Origin: JACOMY01 sp046233115
GTDB taxonomy: Bacteria; Pseudomonadota; Alphaproteobacteria; Kiloniellales; JACOMY01
Length of the DNA stretch: 64,000 bases
Reading direction: 5' to 3'
NCBI GenBank assembly: GCA_046233115.1
Contig: JBJXHM010000003.1
Location: 310,001-374,000 of the forward strand
Below, piece by piece: positions 24,321-33,632 of the stretch. Made by a program: the position numbers and the translations under genes. Every line of letters starts with the position of its first letter. Position 1 is the stretch's first letter. The notes below the pieces were generated by a model. The model worked only from the letters and a program-made list of their open reading frames with translations, had not been told where the DNA came from and ran no database searches.

Positions 24321-25310
24321 CTAGAGCAGGGCTTCGACGACGCGATCCGGCGGGGTGTGGCCGTCGGCGAAGGTCTTGATGTTGATGATGACCTTCTCGC
24401 CCATGTCGAGCCGGCCCTCGATGGTGGCCGAGCCCATGTGCGGCAGCAGCACCACGTTGTCGAGGCGCAGCAACTTGGGATTGACCGCCGGCTCGTGCTC
24501 GAAGACGTCGAGGCCGGCACCGGCCAGCTCGCCGGCCGAGAGCATGCGGGTCAGCGCGTTCTCGTCGATCACCTCGCCGCGGCTGGTGTTCACGACCACC
24601 GCATGCGGCTGCAGCAGCTTCAGCCGCCGGGCCGAGAGCAGGTGGTAGGTGGCCGGCGTGTGCGGGCAGTTGACCGAGATGAAGTCCATCCGGCTCAGCA
24701 TCTGGTCGAGGCTCTCCCAGTAGGTCGCCTCCAGCTCGTTCTCGACGTCCTCGTGGACCCGCCGGCGGTTGTGATAGTGCACCGAGAGGCCGAAGCCGCG
24801 CGCGCGCCGGGCCACGGCCTGGCCGATGCGGCCCATGCCGATGATGCCCAGCCGCTTGCCCCAGATGCGGTGGCCCAGCATCGAGGTCGGCGACCAGCCG
24901 CTCCAGCGGCCCGAGCGCATGACCCGCTCGCCCTCGGCCAGGCGGCGCGGCACCGACAGCAGCAGCGCCATGGTCATGTCGGCCGTGTCCTCGGTCAGGA
25001 CGCCCGGCGTGTTGGTGACGGTGATGCCGCGCTGGCGCGCGGTCTTGAGGTCGATGTGGTCGACGCCGGTGCCGAAGGAGGCGATCAGGCGCAGTTGCGG
25101 CCCGGCCTGGGAGAGCACGCCGGCGTCGATGCGGTCGGTGACGGTCGGCACCAGGACCTCGGCCTCCCTGGCCGCCTGCGCGAGCTGCTGCTGGCTCATC
25201 GGCTCGTCGTCCAGATTGAGCTTGCAGTCGAAGAGCTCCATCATCCGCGTCTCAATGACATCGGGCAGACGACGGGTCACGACGACGCGCGGTTTGGTCT
25301 TGCTGGGCAT
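24321..25310 (-). CDS. D-isomer-specific 2-hydroxyacid dehydrogenase (glyoxylate/hydroxypyruvate reductase-like)
   Basis: 329 aa. The start at 25310 (MPSKTKPRVVVTRRLPD) follows GGGAAAG; a longer upstream frame lacks family homology. NAD(P)-binding loop GKRLGIIGMGRIGQAVARRARGFG near 148-171, then the catalytic set: Arg in NTSRGEVID, Glu in GAGLDVFEHEP, and His in LLPHMGSAT. Such enzymes reduce glyoxylate or hydroxypyruvate. It is divergent from the SH3 protein gene, a pairing I recall as common in alphaproteobacteria. Confidence 0.9.
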   Translation of the reverse strand: MPSKTKPRVVVTRRLPDVIETRMMELFDCKLNLDDEPMSQQQLAQAAREAEVLVPTVTDRIDAGVLSQAGPQLRLIASFGTGVDHIDLKTARQRGITVTNTPGVLTEDTADMTMALLLSVPRRLAEGERVMRSGRWSGWSPTSMLGHRIWGKRLGIIGMGRIGQAVARRARGFGLSVHYHNRRRVHEDVENELEATYWESLDQMLSRMDFISVNCPHTPATYHLLSARRLKLLQPHAVVVNTSRGEVIDENALTRMLSAGELAGAGLDVFEHEPAVNPKLLRLDNVVLLPHMGSATIEGRLDMGEKVIINIKTFADGHTPPDRVVEALL

Positions 25311-25563
25311 GGGCGCTTTCCCACTCACTCTCTTTTGAAGGCCGACCGGACAGGAACCTGCCATAGCAGCCCGCCGCCTCTCCTGTCCAGCGGACCGGAG
25401 GCTGCCGTCCGATGCCCCCGCAAAGGCACGGCCGAAGAAGCCAGGGTGCGGCCTGGTGGTGTGCCCTGGTGGTACGCCCTGGAGGTCGCAGCCCCGCGGC
25501 AATGCGCGGGACCTGCCTTGCGGGGCTTGACGGAGCGGGTGGGAATGAGCCATCGCGTTCCCC

Positions 25564-26178
25564 ATGCGCACTCTCCTGGCAGTCCTCTCCGTCGCGCTTC
25601 TCCTGACCTTCGCGGCCGGCCGGCCTCCGGCCCTGGCCCAAAACGAGCCGGCCAACGAGGCAGCCGGCGAAGACGACGCTCAGGCCGAGCCGGTCCCCGG
25701 CGAGACCCACCAGGACGCCAGCGCCGCCGAGGAGCCAAGGCGCGGCCCCAGCGGCCTGCCGCTGCCGCGCTTCGTCACCCTGCACAGCAACGAGGTCAAC
25801 CTGCGCACCGGACCCGGCGTGCGCTATCCGATCGACTGGGTCTATCAGCGCGAGGGCCTGCCGATGCAGATCATCGACGAGTTCGAGGCCTGGCGGCGGG
25901 TGCGCGACCGCGACGGCACGGTCGGCTGGGTGCACCAGTCGATGCTGAGCGGCCGGCGCAACGTCATCGTGACCGGCGAGGAGCAGGCACTGAAGGACGA
26001 TCCCTCGGACGCTGCCGGCACCTTGGCCTACCTGGAGCCTGGCTTCCTCGCCGCGCTGAACAAGTGCCAGAACGACTGGTGCGAGGTCACCGCCGAAGGA
26101 ACGGAGGGCCAGCGCTACCGCGGCTGGCTGCACCGTAGCCAGCTCTGGGGCATCCTCGAGGGCGAGACGGTCGAGTAG
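25564..26178 (+). CDS. Secreted SH3-domain protein
   Basis: 204 aa. The N terminus (MRTLLAVLSVALLLTFAAGRPPALAQ) is a Sec signal peptide with a likely cleavage after ALA-Q. An acidic low-complexity linker follows, then bacterial SH3 modules: FVTLHSNEVNLRTGPGVRYPIDWVY (about 73-97), TVGWVHQSMLSG, and a second unit with CQNDWCEVTAEG...YRGWLHRSQLWGI. Probably a periplasmic cell-wall-associated protein. No catalytic domain is present. The 250 bp upstream (25311-25563) hold the divergent promoters; no other gene is seen there. Confidence 0.85.
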   Translation: MRTLLAVLSVALLLTFAAGRPPALAQNEPANEAAGEDDAQAEPVPGETHQDASAAEEPRRGPSGLPLPRFVTLHSNEVNLRTGPGVRYPIDWVYQREGLPMQIIDEFEAWRRVRDRDGTVGWVHQSMLSGRRNVIVTGEEQALKDDPSDAAGTLAYLEPGFLAALNKCQNDWCEVTAEGTEGQRYRGWLHRSQLWGILEGETVE

Positions 26179-26275
26179 CCGCGATCCGGCTCGGCACACG
26201 CAGGTCAGGTAGAGTAAGGTCTCTGCGAACCGATCTCGGCGCAGTCCGCTAGAGCGGGTTGCGCTCTGTTTGAAT

Positions 26276-26350
26276 CGGAACCGGCCCGCACCCCCACCCG
26301 GCCGCTCACAAGAGTCTCCTGGAAATGGGCGGCCGGGCGAGCCGGTGCCG
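26276..26350. repeat. GC-rich palindromic repeat, degenerate copy
   Basis: Left arm 26276-26303 (ccggcccgcaccc...) and right arm 26331-26350 (ggccgggcgagccggtgccg) are a degraded version of the perfect palindrome at 33665-33758. The shared loop motif tcctggaa-tgggc is also present. In the 26179-26417 gap between convergent genes. Confidence 0.5.
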
Positions 26351-26366
26351 TGTAGACTCAACACGC

Positions 26367-26410
26367 GCTAGGGCAGGTCGCGATCAGGCGGAGTTACCTG
26401 ACCGCGTGAA
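26367..26410. repeat. Dispersed 44-bp intergenic repeat, copy B
   Basis: Gap-free match to 22842-22885 (about 33 of 44 bases) with a foldable core TCAGG-cggagtta-CCTGA. Lies just 3' of the DUF3616 gene and could serve as its transcript end. Confidence 0.4.
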
Positions 26411-26417
26411 TCCTACT

Positions 26418-27488
26418 CTACGGCAGCGGATAGAAATCCAGGACCAACTGGCCGGCGACGGGGTCGCGGCGAGCCGCGGCCGGTCGGTCGTGGACGATGG
26501 CGAAGCCGGTCTGGCCCTCGTAGTCCATCACGGTCAGGCCCTCGGCGCGGTCGGCCCCCTCGATCGTCGGCAGGTCCAGGATGCGCTCCAGCCGGCTGCG
26601 CTCGACCAGGGTCGGCCGTGCGCTCACCAGCGCCTCGGGCCAGCGGTAGAGGCGGAAGGGGCCATCGAGGTCCATGGTCGGGCCGGCCAGGATGATCAGA
26701 TCCTCGCCGCGCAGGGTCAGGTCGCGCACGCCCATGCCGTCCAGATCGAGGAAGTGCTTCAGGTAGTACTCGCCCTCCGAGCCCAGGCGTTCGAGGTCCA
26801 GGCGGCCGTCGTCCTCGCCGGCACTGCGCAGCTCCAGCACCACCGCCCAGCCACGCATCACCGGGCCGCGCAGACCGATGAAGATGCGCTTGCCGGTGAC
26901 CGCCAGGCCCTCGGCATCGAAGCCGTTCTCCTTAGAGGGCACCACCATGAAGGGACCCAGGTGCGGGTCGTGGCGGAGCTGCTTCACCAGCCGGCTGCGC
27001 TTGCGGCCGACCTTGACCAGTGCCCCGGCCTGACCACCCTCCTTGCCGACGGCCGGAGTCCAGTCGCCGTCGTCGTTATCGACCAACGGCAGACGGGCCA
27101 GGATCTGCCGGCTGGGCGACTGGTCGACCTCGGCCAGCCGCTCGATCGCGGCCTCGGGGTCCTGCGCCTCGCCCTTGACCTTGCGCCTGATCGCGGCATG
27201 CGAGCCCAGCAGCCAGAGCGAATCGTCACTCAACGCCAAGCTCTCAAGATCCAGCTCGGCCTCCACGTCGGGCACCTTCAGAAAGCGGGGCACGATCAGT
27301 TGCTTGTGGTCGCCGTAGGTGCCGTCCGGCAGCAGGGTTAGCTGATCCAGTACATTGCCGGCATCGCTGACCAGCCAGAGGCTGCGCCCGCGCGCGGCGA
27401 TGCCGGAGAAGTCGTGCCAGAAGGGCTCGCTGCCCGGCGTCTCGCTGCCGTAGTCGCCGAAGGAGAGACGGATGGAACGGGGTGTCAT
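26418..27488 (-). CDS. DUF3616-family protein
   Basis: 356 aa, ATG at 27488. No signal peptide is visible. Pattern of a beta-propeller of the phytase-like/DUF3616 type: FSGIAARGRSLWLVSDAG, LDLESLALSDDSLWLLGSHA, NGFDAEGLAVTGKRIFIGLRGPV and GADRAEGLTVMDYEGQTGFAIVHD each look like propeller blades. Function unknown; I infer a beta-propeller. It is flanked by palindromic repeats on its 3' side and a 294-bp promoter gap (27489-27782) that holds no clear gene, only a 17-codon open frame at 27664-27717. Confidence 0.7.
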   Translation of the reverse strand: MTPRSIRLSFGDYGSETPGSEPFWHDFSGIAARGRSLWLVSDAGNVLDQLTLLPDGTYGDHKQLIVPRFLKVPDVEAELDLESLALSDDSLWLLGSHAAIRRKVKGEAQDPEAAIERLAEVDQSPSRQILARLPLVDNDDGDWTPAVGKEGGQAGALVKVGRKRSRLVKQLRHDPHLGPFMVVPSKENGFDAEGLAVTGKRIFIGLRGPVMRGWAVVLELRSAGEDDGRLDLERLGSEGEYYLKHFLDLDGMGVRDLTLRGEDLIILAGPTMDLDGPFRLYRWPEALVSARPTLVERSRLERILDLPTIEGADRAEGLTVMDYEGQTGFAIVHDRPAAARRDPVAGQLVLDFYPLP

Positions 27489-27782
27489 GGCGGCAGGAAT
27501 AGACCAGGCTCTCAGGGATCGTCGGAGGTCGGTTCCGGGCCATGATCGGCCACCGCCGCCGATCCTGCAAGTGACGACTCTGCGACGGTTCCCGCCACAC
27601 CGGCCCGCCCCCGGATGCTTGCCCCTTGACCGCCGCGCGGACCATGCGCATGTTAGCGGCCTTATGAGAACACAGCCCTTGGCAGTTTTGCGAATTAGCC
27701 ACCCGGCGCTCGTCTGAGCGACCGGGACCTCTGCTTGTCGCAAACCACTTCGCTGCCAAACCCCTTGGGGAGCTGTTTTCCC

Positions 27783-28091
27783 ATGACCAGTCTTACTTTT
27801 GAACGGCCGCAGCAGCGGCCGCAATCCGCCCCACAGGCCGCCGTCTCCTGCTATTGCGTGGAGGGAGAGGCCGATCCCGGCCTGCTGCCCCGCGTGCTGG
27901 AGCTCTTCGCCAAGCGCGGCCTGGTGCCCGAGCGCTTCTTCGCCCAGCCCGGCCGCCACGGCACCGATGGCATGATGATCGACCTGCAGGTCCGCGGCTT
28001 CACCGCCGCCGAGCGCGAGCTGGTCGCCTCCTGCCTGCGCCAGATCCCGCTGGTCTGGACGGTGCTGACCTCGGAAAAGGTCTCTCAATGA
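27783..28091 (+). CDS. Small ACT-like domain protein
   Basis: 102 aa. Start 27783 is preferred because GGGGAG lies about 9 bp upstream. Residues 25-100 (CYCVEGEADPGLLPRVLELFAKRGLVPERF) look like an ACT domain of the IlvN/IlvM type, which senses amino acids. No acetolactate synthase gene is near. It overlaps the NUDIX gene by ATGA, so the pair is coupled. A regulatory partner of the hydrolase or an orphan amino-acid sensor are both possible. Confidence 0.6.
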   Translation: MTSLTFERPQQRPQSAPQAAVSCYCVEGEADPGLLPRVLELFAKRGLVPERFFAQPGRHGTDGMMIDLQVRGFTAAERELVASCLRQIPLVWTVLTSEKVSQ

Positions 28092-28942
28092 GTCTTCTGG
28101 ATCGCGCCCGCTTCGTGCTGCGCTGGGACCCGCAGGCCTACCGCCCCTTCTTCGTCGAGGGGCGGCAGGTCGGCTGGGTGACCCACAAACTGGCGCGGCG
28201 GCTCGGCGACTTTCCCAAAGAGATCCTGCAGGCCAAGGGGCGGCTCGCGCTCAACCCCTCGATCGCCGGCTATGCCGCGCGCGGCGCGGCGATGGACGAG
28301 ATCCATGCCTCGCTGGCCGAGACCGGTCACGTGCGGCCGCGCCGCGGCGAGCTCTTCCCGGTCTTGCGCGACTGGCAGGAGGTGCCGCTGCTGGCGGTCG
28401 ACCGGGCCATGGTGCCGGTGTTCGGCTTCCGCTCCTTCGGCGTGCACATGAACGGCTTCCTCAGGCGGCGCGACGGCATCCACATGTGGCTCGGCCGCCG
28501 CTCGCTGACCAAGCCGACGGCGCCCGGCAAGCTGGACCACCTGGTGGCCGGCGGCCAGCCGCTGGGCCTCACCCCGCAAGCCAACCTGGTCAAGGAATGC
28601 GCCGAGGAAGCCTCGATCCCCGAGAGCCTGGCGCTGCAGGCCCGGCCGGTCGGCCTGATCTCCTACCGCTGCCGCTATACCGACGGGCAGCGCGACGACA
28701 TCCAGTGGTGCTATGACCTCGAGGTGCCGGAGGGCTTCGTGCCCCGCCCCGGCGACGGCGAGGTGCAGGACTTCATGCTCTGGCACATCGACGAGGTGCG
28801 CGAGCGCCTGGCCGAGACCGAGGACTTCAAGTTCAACGTCGCCCTGGTAATCATCGACTTCCTGATCCGCCACGGCCTCTACGGCCCCAGCGAGGCCGGC
28901 TACCAGGAAGTGCTGCACTGCCTGCGCAGCGGCGGACGCTGA
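28088..28942 (+). CDS. DUF4743/NUDIX hydrolase
   Basis: 284 aa. The N-terminal half (FRPFFVEGRQVGWVTHKLARRL...) fits DUF4743; the C-terminal half is a NUDIX domain with the box around GGQPLGLTPQANLVKECAEEASIP, retaining the G-x5-E-x7-REUxEE-like spacing, though the usual RE is KE. Homologous to the NUDIX part of fungal thiamine pyrophosphokinase Tnr3-type proteins, so hydrolysis of damaged thiamine diphosphate forms is a reasonable inference. Coupled to the ACT-like gene. Confidence 0.75.
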   Translation: MSLLDRARFVLRWDPQAYRPFFVEGRQVGWVTHKLARRLGDFPKEILQAKGRLALNPSIAGYAARGAAMDEIHASLAETGHVRPRRGELFPVLRDWQEVPLLAVDRAMVPVFGFRSFGVHMNGFLRRRDGIHMWLGRRSLTKPTAPGKLDHLVAGGQPLGLTPQANLVKECAEEASIPESLALQARPVGLISYRCRYTDGQRDDIQWCYDLEVPEGFVPRPGDGEVQDFMLWHIDEVRERLAETEDFKFNVALVIIDFLIRHGLYGPSEAGYQEVLHCLRSGGR

Positions 28943-29072
28943 CCTCTCCCCGCTTCCAAGCGACATTCTGACCGATCCCCGCGGCCCGGCGCCACCCAGG
29001 CCTCGACAAGCGGCTTGAGATGACTCAGAGCTGTCTGGTCTGATGCAGCGGTGCGGGTCGAAGGGTAGAGTC

Positions 29073-30740
29073 ATGTCCATGGAAGCGGATTTCGTGATCG
29101 TAGGCTCCGGCTCTGCCGGCTCGGCCATGGCGGCGCGGCTGAGCGAGGACGGCCGGAACTCGGTCCTGGTGCTGGAGTATGGCGGCAGCGACCGCGGCCC
29201 GCTGATCCAGATGCCGGGCGCGCTCAGCTATCCCATGAACATGCCGCGCTACGACTGGGGCTACCAGTCGGAGCCGGAGCCGCACCTGGGCGGACGGCGG
29301 CTCGCCTGTCCGCGCGGCAAGGTGATCGGCGGCTCCTCCTCGATCAACGGCATGGTCTACGTGCGCGGCAACGCCGGCGACTTCGACTTCTGGGAGGAGA
29401 GCGGCGCCAAGGGCTGGGGCTATGCCGACGTCACCCCCTACTTCGAGCGCATGGAGTGCTGGCACGAGGGCGGCCAGGGCGGCGATCCCGACTGGCGCGG
29501 CAAGACCGGCCCGCTGCACGTCACCCGCGGCAAGCGCGACAACCCCCTGCACGCCGCCTTCGTCGCGGCCGGGCGCCAGGCCGGCTTCGAGCTGACCGAC
29601 GACTACAACGGCGAGAAGCAGGAGGGCTTCGGGCCGATGGAACAGACGGTCTGGCAGGGCCGGCGCTGGTCGGCCGCCAATGCCTACCTGAAGCCCAGCC
29701 TGTCCCGGCCCAACCTGGACCTGTACCACTGCCTGGCCCGCCGAGTCCTGATCGAGAACGGCCGCGCGGTCGGCGTCGAGGTCAAGCGCGGCGGCAAGAT
29801 CGAGCAGATCCGCGCCCGGCGCGAGGTGATCCTGGCCGCCAGCTCGATCAACTCGCCGAAGCTGCTGCTGCTCTCCGGCATCGGGCCGGCGGCGGAGCTG
29901 GCCGAGCACGGCATCCCAGTCGTCGCCGACCGGCCAGGCGTGGGTCGGAACCTGCAGGACCACCTGGAGCTCTACATCCAGCAGGCCTGCACCCAGCCGA
30001 TCACCCTCTTCAAGTACTGGAACCCCTGGGGCAAGGCGCTGGTCGGGCTGGAGTGGCTGCTGCGCCACAGCGGCCCCGGCGCCTCCAACCAGTTCGAGAG
30101 CGCGGCCTTCCTGCGCTCCAAGCCCGGCGTCGACTATCCCGACATCCAGTACCACTTCCTGCCGATCGCGGTGCGCTACGACGGCAAGGCGGCGGCCGAG
30201 GGCCACGGCTTCCAGGCCCATGTCGGGCCGATGCGCTCACCCTCGCGCGGCGCGGTCACCCTGCGCTCGGCCGACCCGGAGGCGCCGCCGAAGATCCTCT
30301 TCAACTACATGAGCAAGGCCCAGGACTGGGCCGACTTCCGCCACTGCATCCGCCTGACCCGCGAGATCTTCGCCCAGGAGGCTTTCGCCCCCTTCCGCGG
30401 CAAGGAGATCCAGCCGGGTGCCGATGTCGAGAACGACGAGGCCCTGGACGGCTTCATCCGCGAGCACGTGGAGAGCGCCTATCATCCCTGCGGCACCTGC
30501 AAGATGGGGGCTGCCAACGACCCCATGGCGGTGGTCGACCCTGAGACCCGCGTCATCGGGGTCGAAGGGCTGCGGGTCGCCGACAGCTCGATCTTCCCGC
30601 GCATCACCAACGGCAACCTGAACGCGCCCAGCATCATGGTGGGCGAGAAGGCCAGCGACCACATCCTCGGCCGAGACCCGCTGCCCCGCAGCAACCGCCG
30701 CACCTGGGTCAGCCCGCGCTGGCAGACCTCGGATCGCTAG
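29073..30740 (+). CDS. betA: GMC oxidoreductase, choline dehydrogenase-like
   Basis: 555 aa. FAD-binding GSGSAGSAMAARLSED at the N terminus; CPRGKVIGGSSSINGMVYVRGN; catalytic region ESAYHPCGTCKMG; C-terminal GLRVADSSIFPRITNGNLNAPSIMVGEKASD. It is similar to E. coli BetA along its whole length (RYDWGYQSEPEP, GASNQFESAAFLRSK, QYHFLPIAVRYDG). The start at 29073 follows AGGGTAGAG; the frame extends 10 codons further upstream without support. Oxidises choline or a related alcohol at the membrane. No betB or betI is next to it. Confidence 0.88.
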   Translation: MSMEADFVIVGSGSAGSAMAARLSEDGRNSVLVLEYGGSDRGPLIQMPGALSYPMNMPRYDWGYQSEPEPHLGGRRLACPRGKVIGGSSSINGMVYVRGNAGDFDFWEESGAKGWGYADVTPYFERMECWHEGGQGGDPDWRGKTGPLHVTRGKRDNPLHAAFVAAGRQAGFELTDDYNGEKQEGFGPMEQTVWQGRRWSAANAYLKPSLSRPNLDLYHCLARRVLIENGRAVGVEVKRGGKIEQIRARREVILAASSINSPKLLLLSGIGPAAELAEHGIPVVADRPGVGRNLQDHLELYIQQACTQPITLFKYWNPWGKALVGLEWLLRHSGPGASNQFESAAFLRSKPGVDYPDIQYHFLPIAVRYDGKAAAEGHGFQAHVGPMRSPSRGAVTLRSADPEAPPKILFNYMSKAQDWADFRHCIRLTREIFAQEAFAPFRGKEIQPGADVENDEALDGFIREHVESAYHPCGTCKMGAANDPMAVVDPETRVIGVEGLRVADSSIFPRITNGNLNAPSIMVGEKASDHILGRDPLPRSNRRTWVSPRWQTSDR

Positions 30741-30771
30741 GGGCGATCGGCAGGCAGGGAGCAAGCGGAGC

Positions 30772-31767
30772 ATGACGGAGAGCAGCGGACGACACTTCGA
30801 GGCCTTCGACAGCCTTGGCGAGACGCCGAACATCGTCGTCGACGGTTCTGGCAATGCCGCCACCGCGATCACCCTGTCGCACTGGCCCAAGAGCGGGACG
30901 CCCTGGGCGCTGAAGGCGGATACCTCCGCGGAGATCGTCTTCAACTATCTGGCCGCGCCGGACTTTCACGTTGCGGCGACGGCCGTCACCAACAACCATT
31001 TCGACGAAGACGGGCTCATGGGCCTCTATGCCCTACTGGAGCCCGAGGCGGCGCGTGCTGCCGAGACACTGGTGGTCGGCGTCGCCCATGCCGGGGACTT
31101 CGAGACCTACCGTGACAGGACGGCCGCGCGAATCGCCTTCGCCATTTCGGCCTTCGCCGCGCCCGGTCGCTCGCCGCTGGATCCCGCCATCTTCGCGCTG
31201 CCCTACGCCGGGAAGACCGCCGCCCTCTACCGGGCTCTGCTGCCCCGCGTCGGCGAGCTGTTGCAGGAGACCGACCGCTTCCGTGCCTACTGGGAGGCCG
31301 AGGATGCCTTCCTGACGCGGAGCGAACTGGCGCTGGAGCGGGGTGAAGTGACCATCGAAGAGCGGCCCGCGCTGGACCTCGCCATCGTGCGGATCGGCGG
31401 TGAGAGCGGTAGCGTGGCGGTCGAGGCGATCTGCCATCGCATGGCCCTGCACAACCGGACCCGCTGCAACCGTCTCCTGTTTCAGCAGGGACGGCGCTAC
31501 GCCTTCGCCTACCGCTATGAGAGCTGGGTGCAGATCGTCACCGCTCCGCCGCTGCCCCGGATCGACCTGACGCCGCTCGCCGCAGCGCTGACCGAGGCGG
31601 AGTCCGGCGGGGCACAGTGGCGCTTCGACGGCGTCGCGGAGATCGCCCCCTTCATGCGCCTGTCGGACGGCCAGGAAAGCGCCATCCCGCCCGAGGCCTT
31701 CGCCGGCAAGGTAGCGGACTTTCTCAGCACTGCGCCGCCGGCCTGGGATCCCTTCGATCCTTCCTAA
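30772..31767 (+). CDS. Uncharacterised protein (DUF6687-like)
   Basis: 331 aa soluble protein without signal peptide or helices. Landmarks are LSHWPKSGTPWALKADTSAEIVFNYL near 44-69 and TNNHFDEDGLMGLYAL near 80-95, the latter looking like a metal-binding His/Asp pair. I recall these motifs from the DUF6687 family, which has no assigned function. It lies 31 bp after betA on the same strand, so may be cotranscribed. Confidence 0.6.
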   Translation: MTESSGRHFEAFDSLGETPNIVVDGSGNAATAITLSHWPKSGTPWALKADTSAEIVFNYLAAPDFHVAATAVTNNHFDEDGLMGLYALLEPEAARAAETLVVGVAHAGDFETYRDRTAARIAFAISAFAAPGRSPLDPAIFALPYAGKTAALYRALLPRVGELLQETDRFRAYWEAEDAFLTRSELALERGEVTIEERPALDLAIVRIGGESGSVAVEAICHRMALHNRTRCNRLLFQQGRRYAFAYRYESWVQIVTAPPLPRIDLTPLAAALTEAESGGAQWRFDGVAEIAPFMRLSDGQESAIPPEAFAGKVADFLSTAPPAWDPFDPS

Positions 31768-31774
31768 AGCGGTC

Positions 31775-32539
31775 TCACGCCTTCTCGAAGAACTTCCGGA
31801 AGATCGCCTGCGCCTCCTCCGTTTTCAGGCACTCCGAGAAGGCGACGTACTCGCGCTCTATGGCGGCCTTGACGGCGGGGCCACGGGCGGCCAGCAGCAT
31901 TTGCTTGGCAGTGCGCAAGGCCTTACGCGGCTTGGCGGCCAGCAGGCGGGCCTGCTCGGCCACGTGGGCGTCGAGATCGGCGTCGGGCAGGACCGCGTTC
32001 ACCAGGCCCAGGGCCTCGGCGCGGGCGGCGTTCAGCTCGTCGCAGGCCAGCAACATCTCGGCGGCGGCGCGCGGGCCGATCGCCTGGCCCAGCAGCAGCG
32101 AGCTCGCGCCCTCCATCGGCACCCCGAGGTTGATGAAGGGCGTGCGAAAGCGGGCGCTCTTCCCGGCATAGACGAAGTCGCAGTGCAGCAGGCCTGTGGT
32201 GCCGATGCCGATGGCAAGGCCGCTGACCGAGGCGATCAGCACCGCCTCGCAGGTGGAGAGCGCCTGCAGGAGCTGCATGCCGCCCGAGGGCCGGGTGTCG
32301 TCGGGATCGGCGGCACGGGCCTGGAAGTCGCGCAGGTCGTTGCCGGCGGTGAAGATGCCTCCGGCGCCGCGCAGCACCACCACGCCGACGCCCTCGTCCG
32401 CGCTGGCCTCGCGCAGCGCGCCCGCCAGCGCCTCGTACATCTCGCGGGTCAGCGCATTCTTCTTCTCCACCCGGTCGATGGTCAGGGTGAGGACACCCTC
32501 GGCACGCTCGGCCAGGATGTGGGGAACCAGTTCGGGCAT
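31775..32539 (-). CDS. Enoyl-CoA hydratase/isomerase family protein
   Basis: 254 aa; start at 32539 (MPELVPHILAERAEGVLTLTIDR). Crotonase fold: LRGAGGIFTAGNDLRDF forms the first oxyanion loop and SGLAIGIGTTGLLHCDFVYA the second. The catalytic Glu of the second motif is not obvious, so isomerase or another crotonase activity is possible. Convergent with the DUF6687-like gene (stop to stop 7 bp) and divergent from the quinone oxidoreductase. Confidence 0.85.
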   Translation of the reverse strand: MPELVPHILAERAEGVLTLTIDRVEKKNALTREMYEALAGALREASADEGVGVVVLRGAGGIFTAGNDLRDFQARAADPDDTRPSGGMQLLQALSTCEAVLIASVSGLAIGIGTTGLLHCDFVYAGKSARFRTPFINLGVPMEGASSLLLGQAIGPRAAAEMLLACDELNAARAEALGLVNAVLPDADLDAHVAEQARLLAAKPRKALRTAKQMLLAARGPAVKAAIEREYVAFSECLKTEEAQAIFRKFFEKA

Positions 32540-32649
32540 GGCGCTTCCCTCGCTTGACAGCAGGCGCAACGGCCTATCTTTTCTGCGAAATCGAATTTCG
32601 TGAACGACCATAGCCGCCCGGAGGCGGCCGAGCAAAGAGAGGAAAAGCG

Positions 32650-33624
32650 ATGCGCGCCGTCCTGTGCAAGAGCCTCGGGGGACCGGAGAACCTGGTGGTG
32701 GAAGAGGTGACCCCACGTCCCTTGAAGGCCGGCGAGGTGCGGATCAAGACCGCCGCCTGCGGCGTCAACTTCCCCGACACGCTGATCATCGCCGGCAAGT
32801 ACCAGTACAAGCCCGACCTGCCCTTCTCCCCCGGCGGCGAGGCAGCCGGCGAGATCATCGAGGTCGGCCCCGAGGTCGAGGGCTGGAAGCCCGGCGACCA
32901 GGTCATCGCCATGTCGGTCTGGGGCGGCTTCGCCGAGGAGATGATCGCCGAGGCCTCGCGCATCATCGCCCGGCCGGACACGATGGACGCGGTGACTGCG
33001 GCCGGCTTCGCCATCACCTACGGCACCACCTACCACGCGCTGGTGCAGCGTGCGGCGCTGAAGCCCGGCGAGACCCTGCTGGTGCTGGGGGCGGCCGGCG
33101 GCGTCGGCCTGGCCGCGGTCGAGTTGGGCAAGGCGCTGGGCGCGCGGGTGATCGCGGCGGCCAGCACGGCCGAGAAGCTGGAGGTCGCCAAGGCGCACGG
33201 CGCCGACGAGACCATCAACTACAGCGAGGTCTCGCTGAAGGACGCGGTGAAGGGCCTGACCGACGGCAAGGGCGCCGACGTGATCTACGACCCGGTCGGC
33301 GGCGACCTCTTCGACCAGGCCACGCGCTCGATCAACTGGGAGGGCCGCATCCTGGTCGTGGGCTTCGCCAGCGGACGCATCCCGCAGTACCCGACCAACC
33401 TGGCCCTGCTGAAGGGCTGCTCGGTGGTCGGCGTCTTCTGGGGCGACTTCTGCCGGCGCCAGCCCAAGGCGAACGAGGCCAACTTCCTGGATCTCTTCCG
33501 CCTGCACGCCGAGGGCAAGATCAAGCCGCTGGTCAGCAAAACCTACCCGCTGGAGCAGGCGGCCGAGGCCCTGCAGACCTTCATCGACCGCAAAGCCGTC
33601 GGCAAGCTGGTGCTGAAGATCTAG
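32650..33624 (+). CDS. NADPH:quinone oxidoreductase family protein
   Basis: 324 aa zinc-independent MDR enzyme. GGPENLVVEEVTPRP at the N terminus, CGVNFPDTLIIAGKYQYKPDLPFSPGGEAAGEI, the NADPH loop LVLGAAGGVGLAAVELGKALGA near 140-161, and GGDLFDQATRSINWEGRILVVGFASG. It reduces quinones or enones with NADPH. AGAGGAAAAGCG precedes the start. Followed by a terminator-like hairpin at 33633-33662. Confidence 0.88.
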   Translation: MRAVLCKSLGGPENLVVEEVTPRPLKAGEVRIKTAACGVNFPDTLIIAGKYQYKPDLPFSPGGEAAGEIIEVGPEVEGWKPGDQVIAMSVWGGFAEEMIAEASRIIARPDTMDAVTAAGFAITYGTTYHALVQRAALKPGETLLVLGAAGGVGLAAVELGKALGARVIAAASTAEKLEVAKAHGADETINYSEVSLKDAVKGLTDGKGADVIYDPVGGDLFDQATRSINWEGRILVVGFASGRIPQYPTNLALLKGCSVVGVFWGDFCRRQPKANEANFLDLFRLHAEGKIKPLVSKTYPLEQAAEALQTFIDRKAVGKLVLKI

Positions 33625-33632
33625 ATTCTGGT

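Noticed and set aside
23469..26138. 889-codon plus-strand frame across the hydroxyacid oxidase and dehydrogenase genes
   Set aside because: It runs antisense through two well-supported enzymes and then out of frame through the SH3 gene; no domain recognised.
27664..27717. 17-codon leader peptide for attenuation before the ACT-like gene
   Set aside because: No run of regulatory codons and no convincing alternative hairpins were seen.
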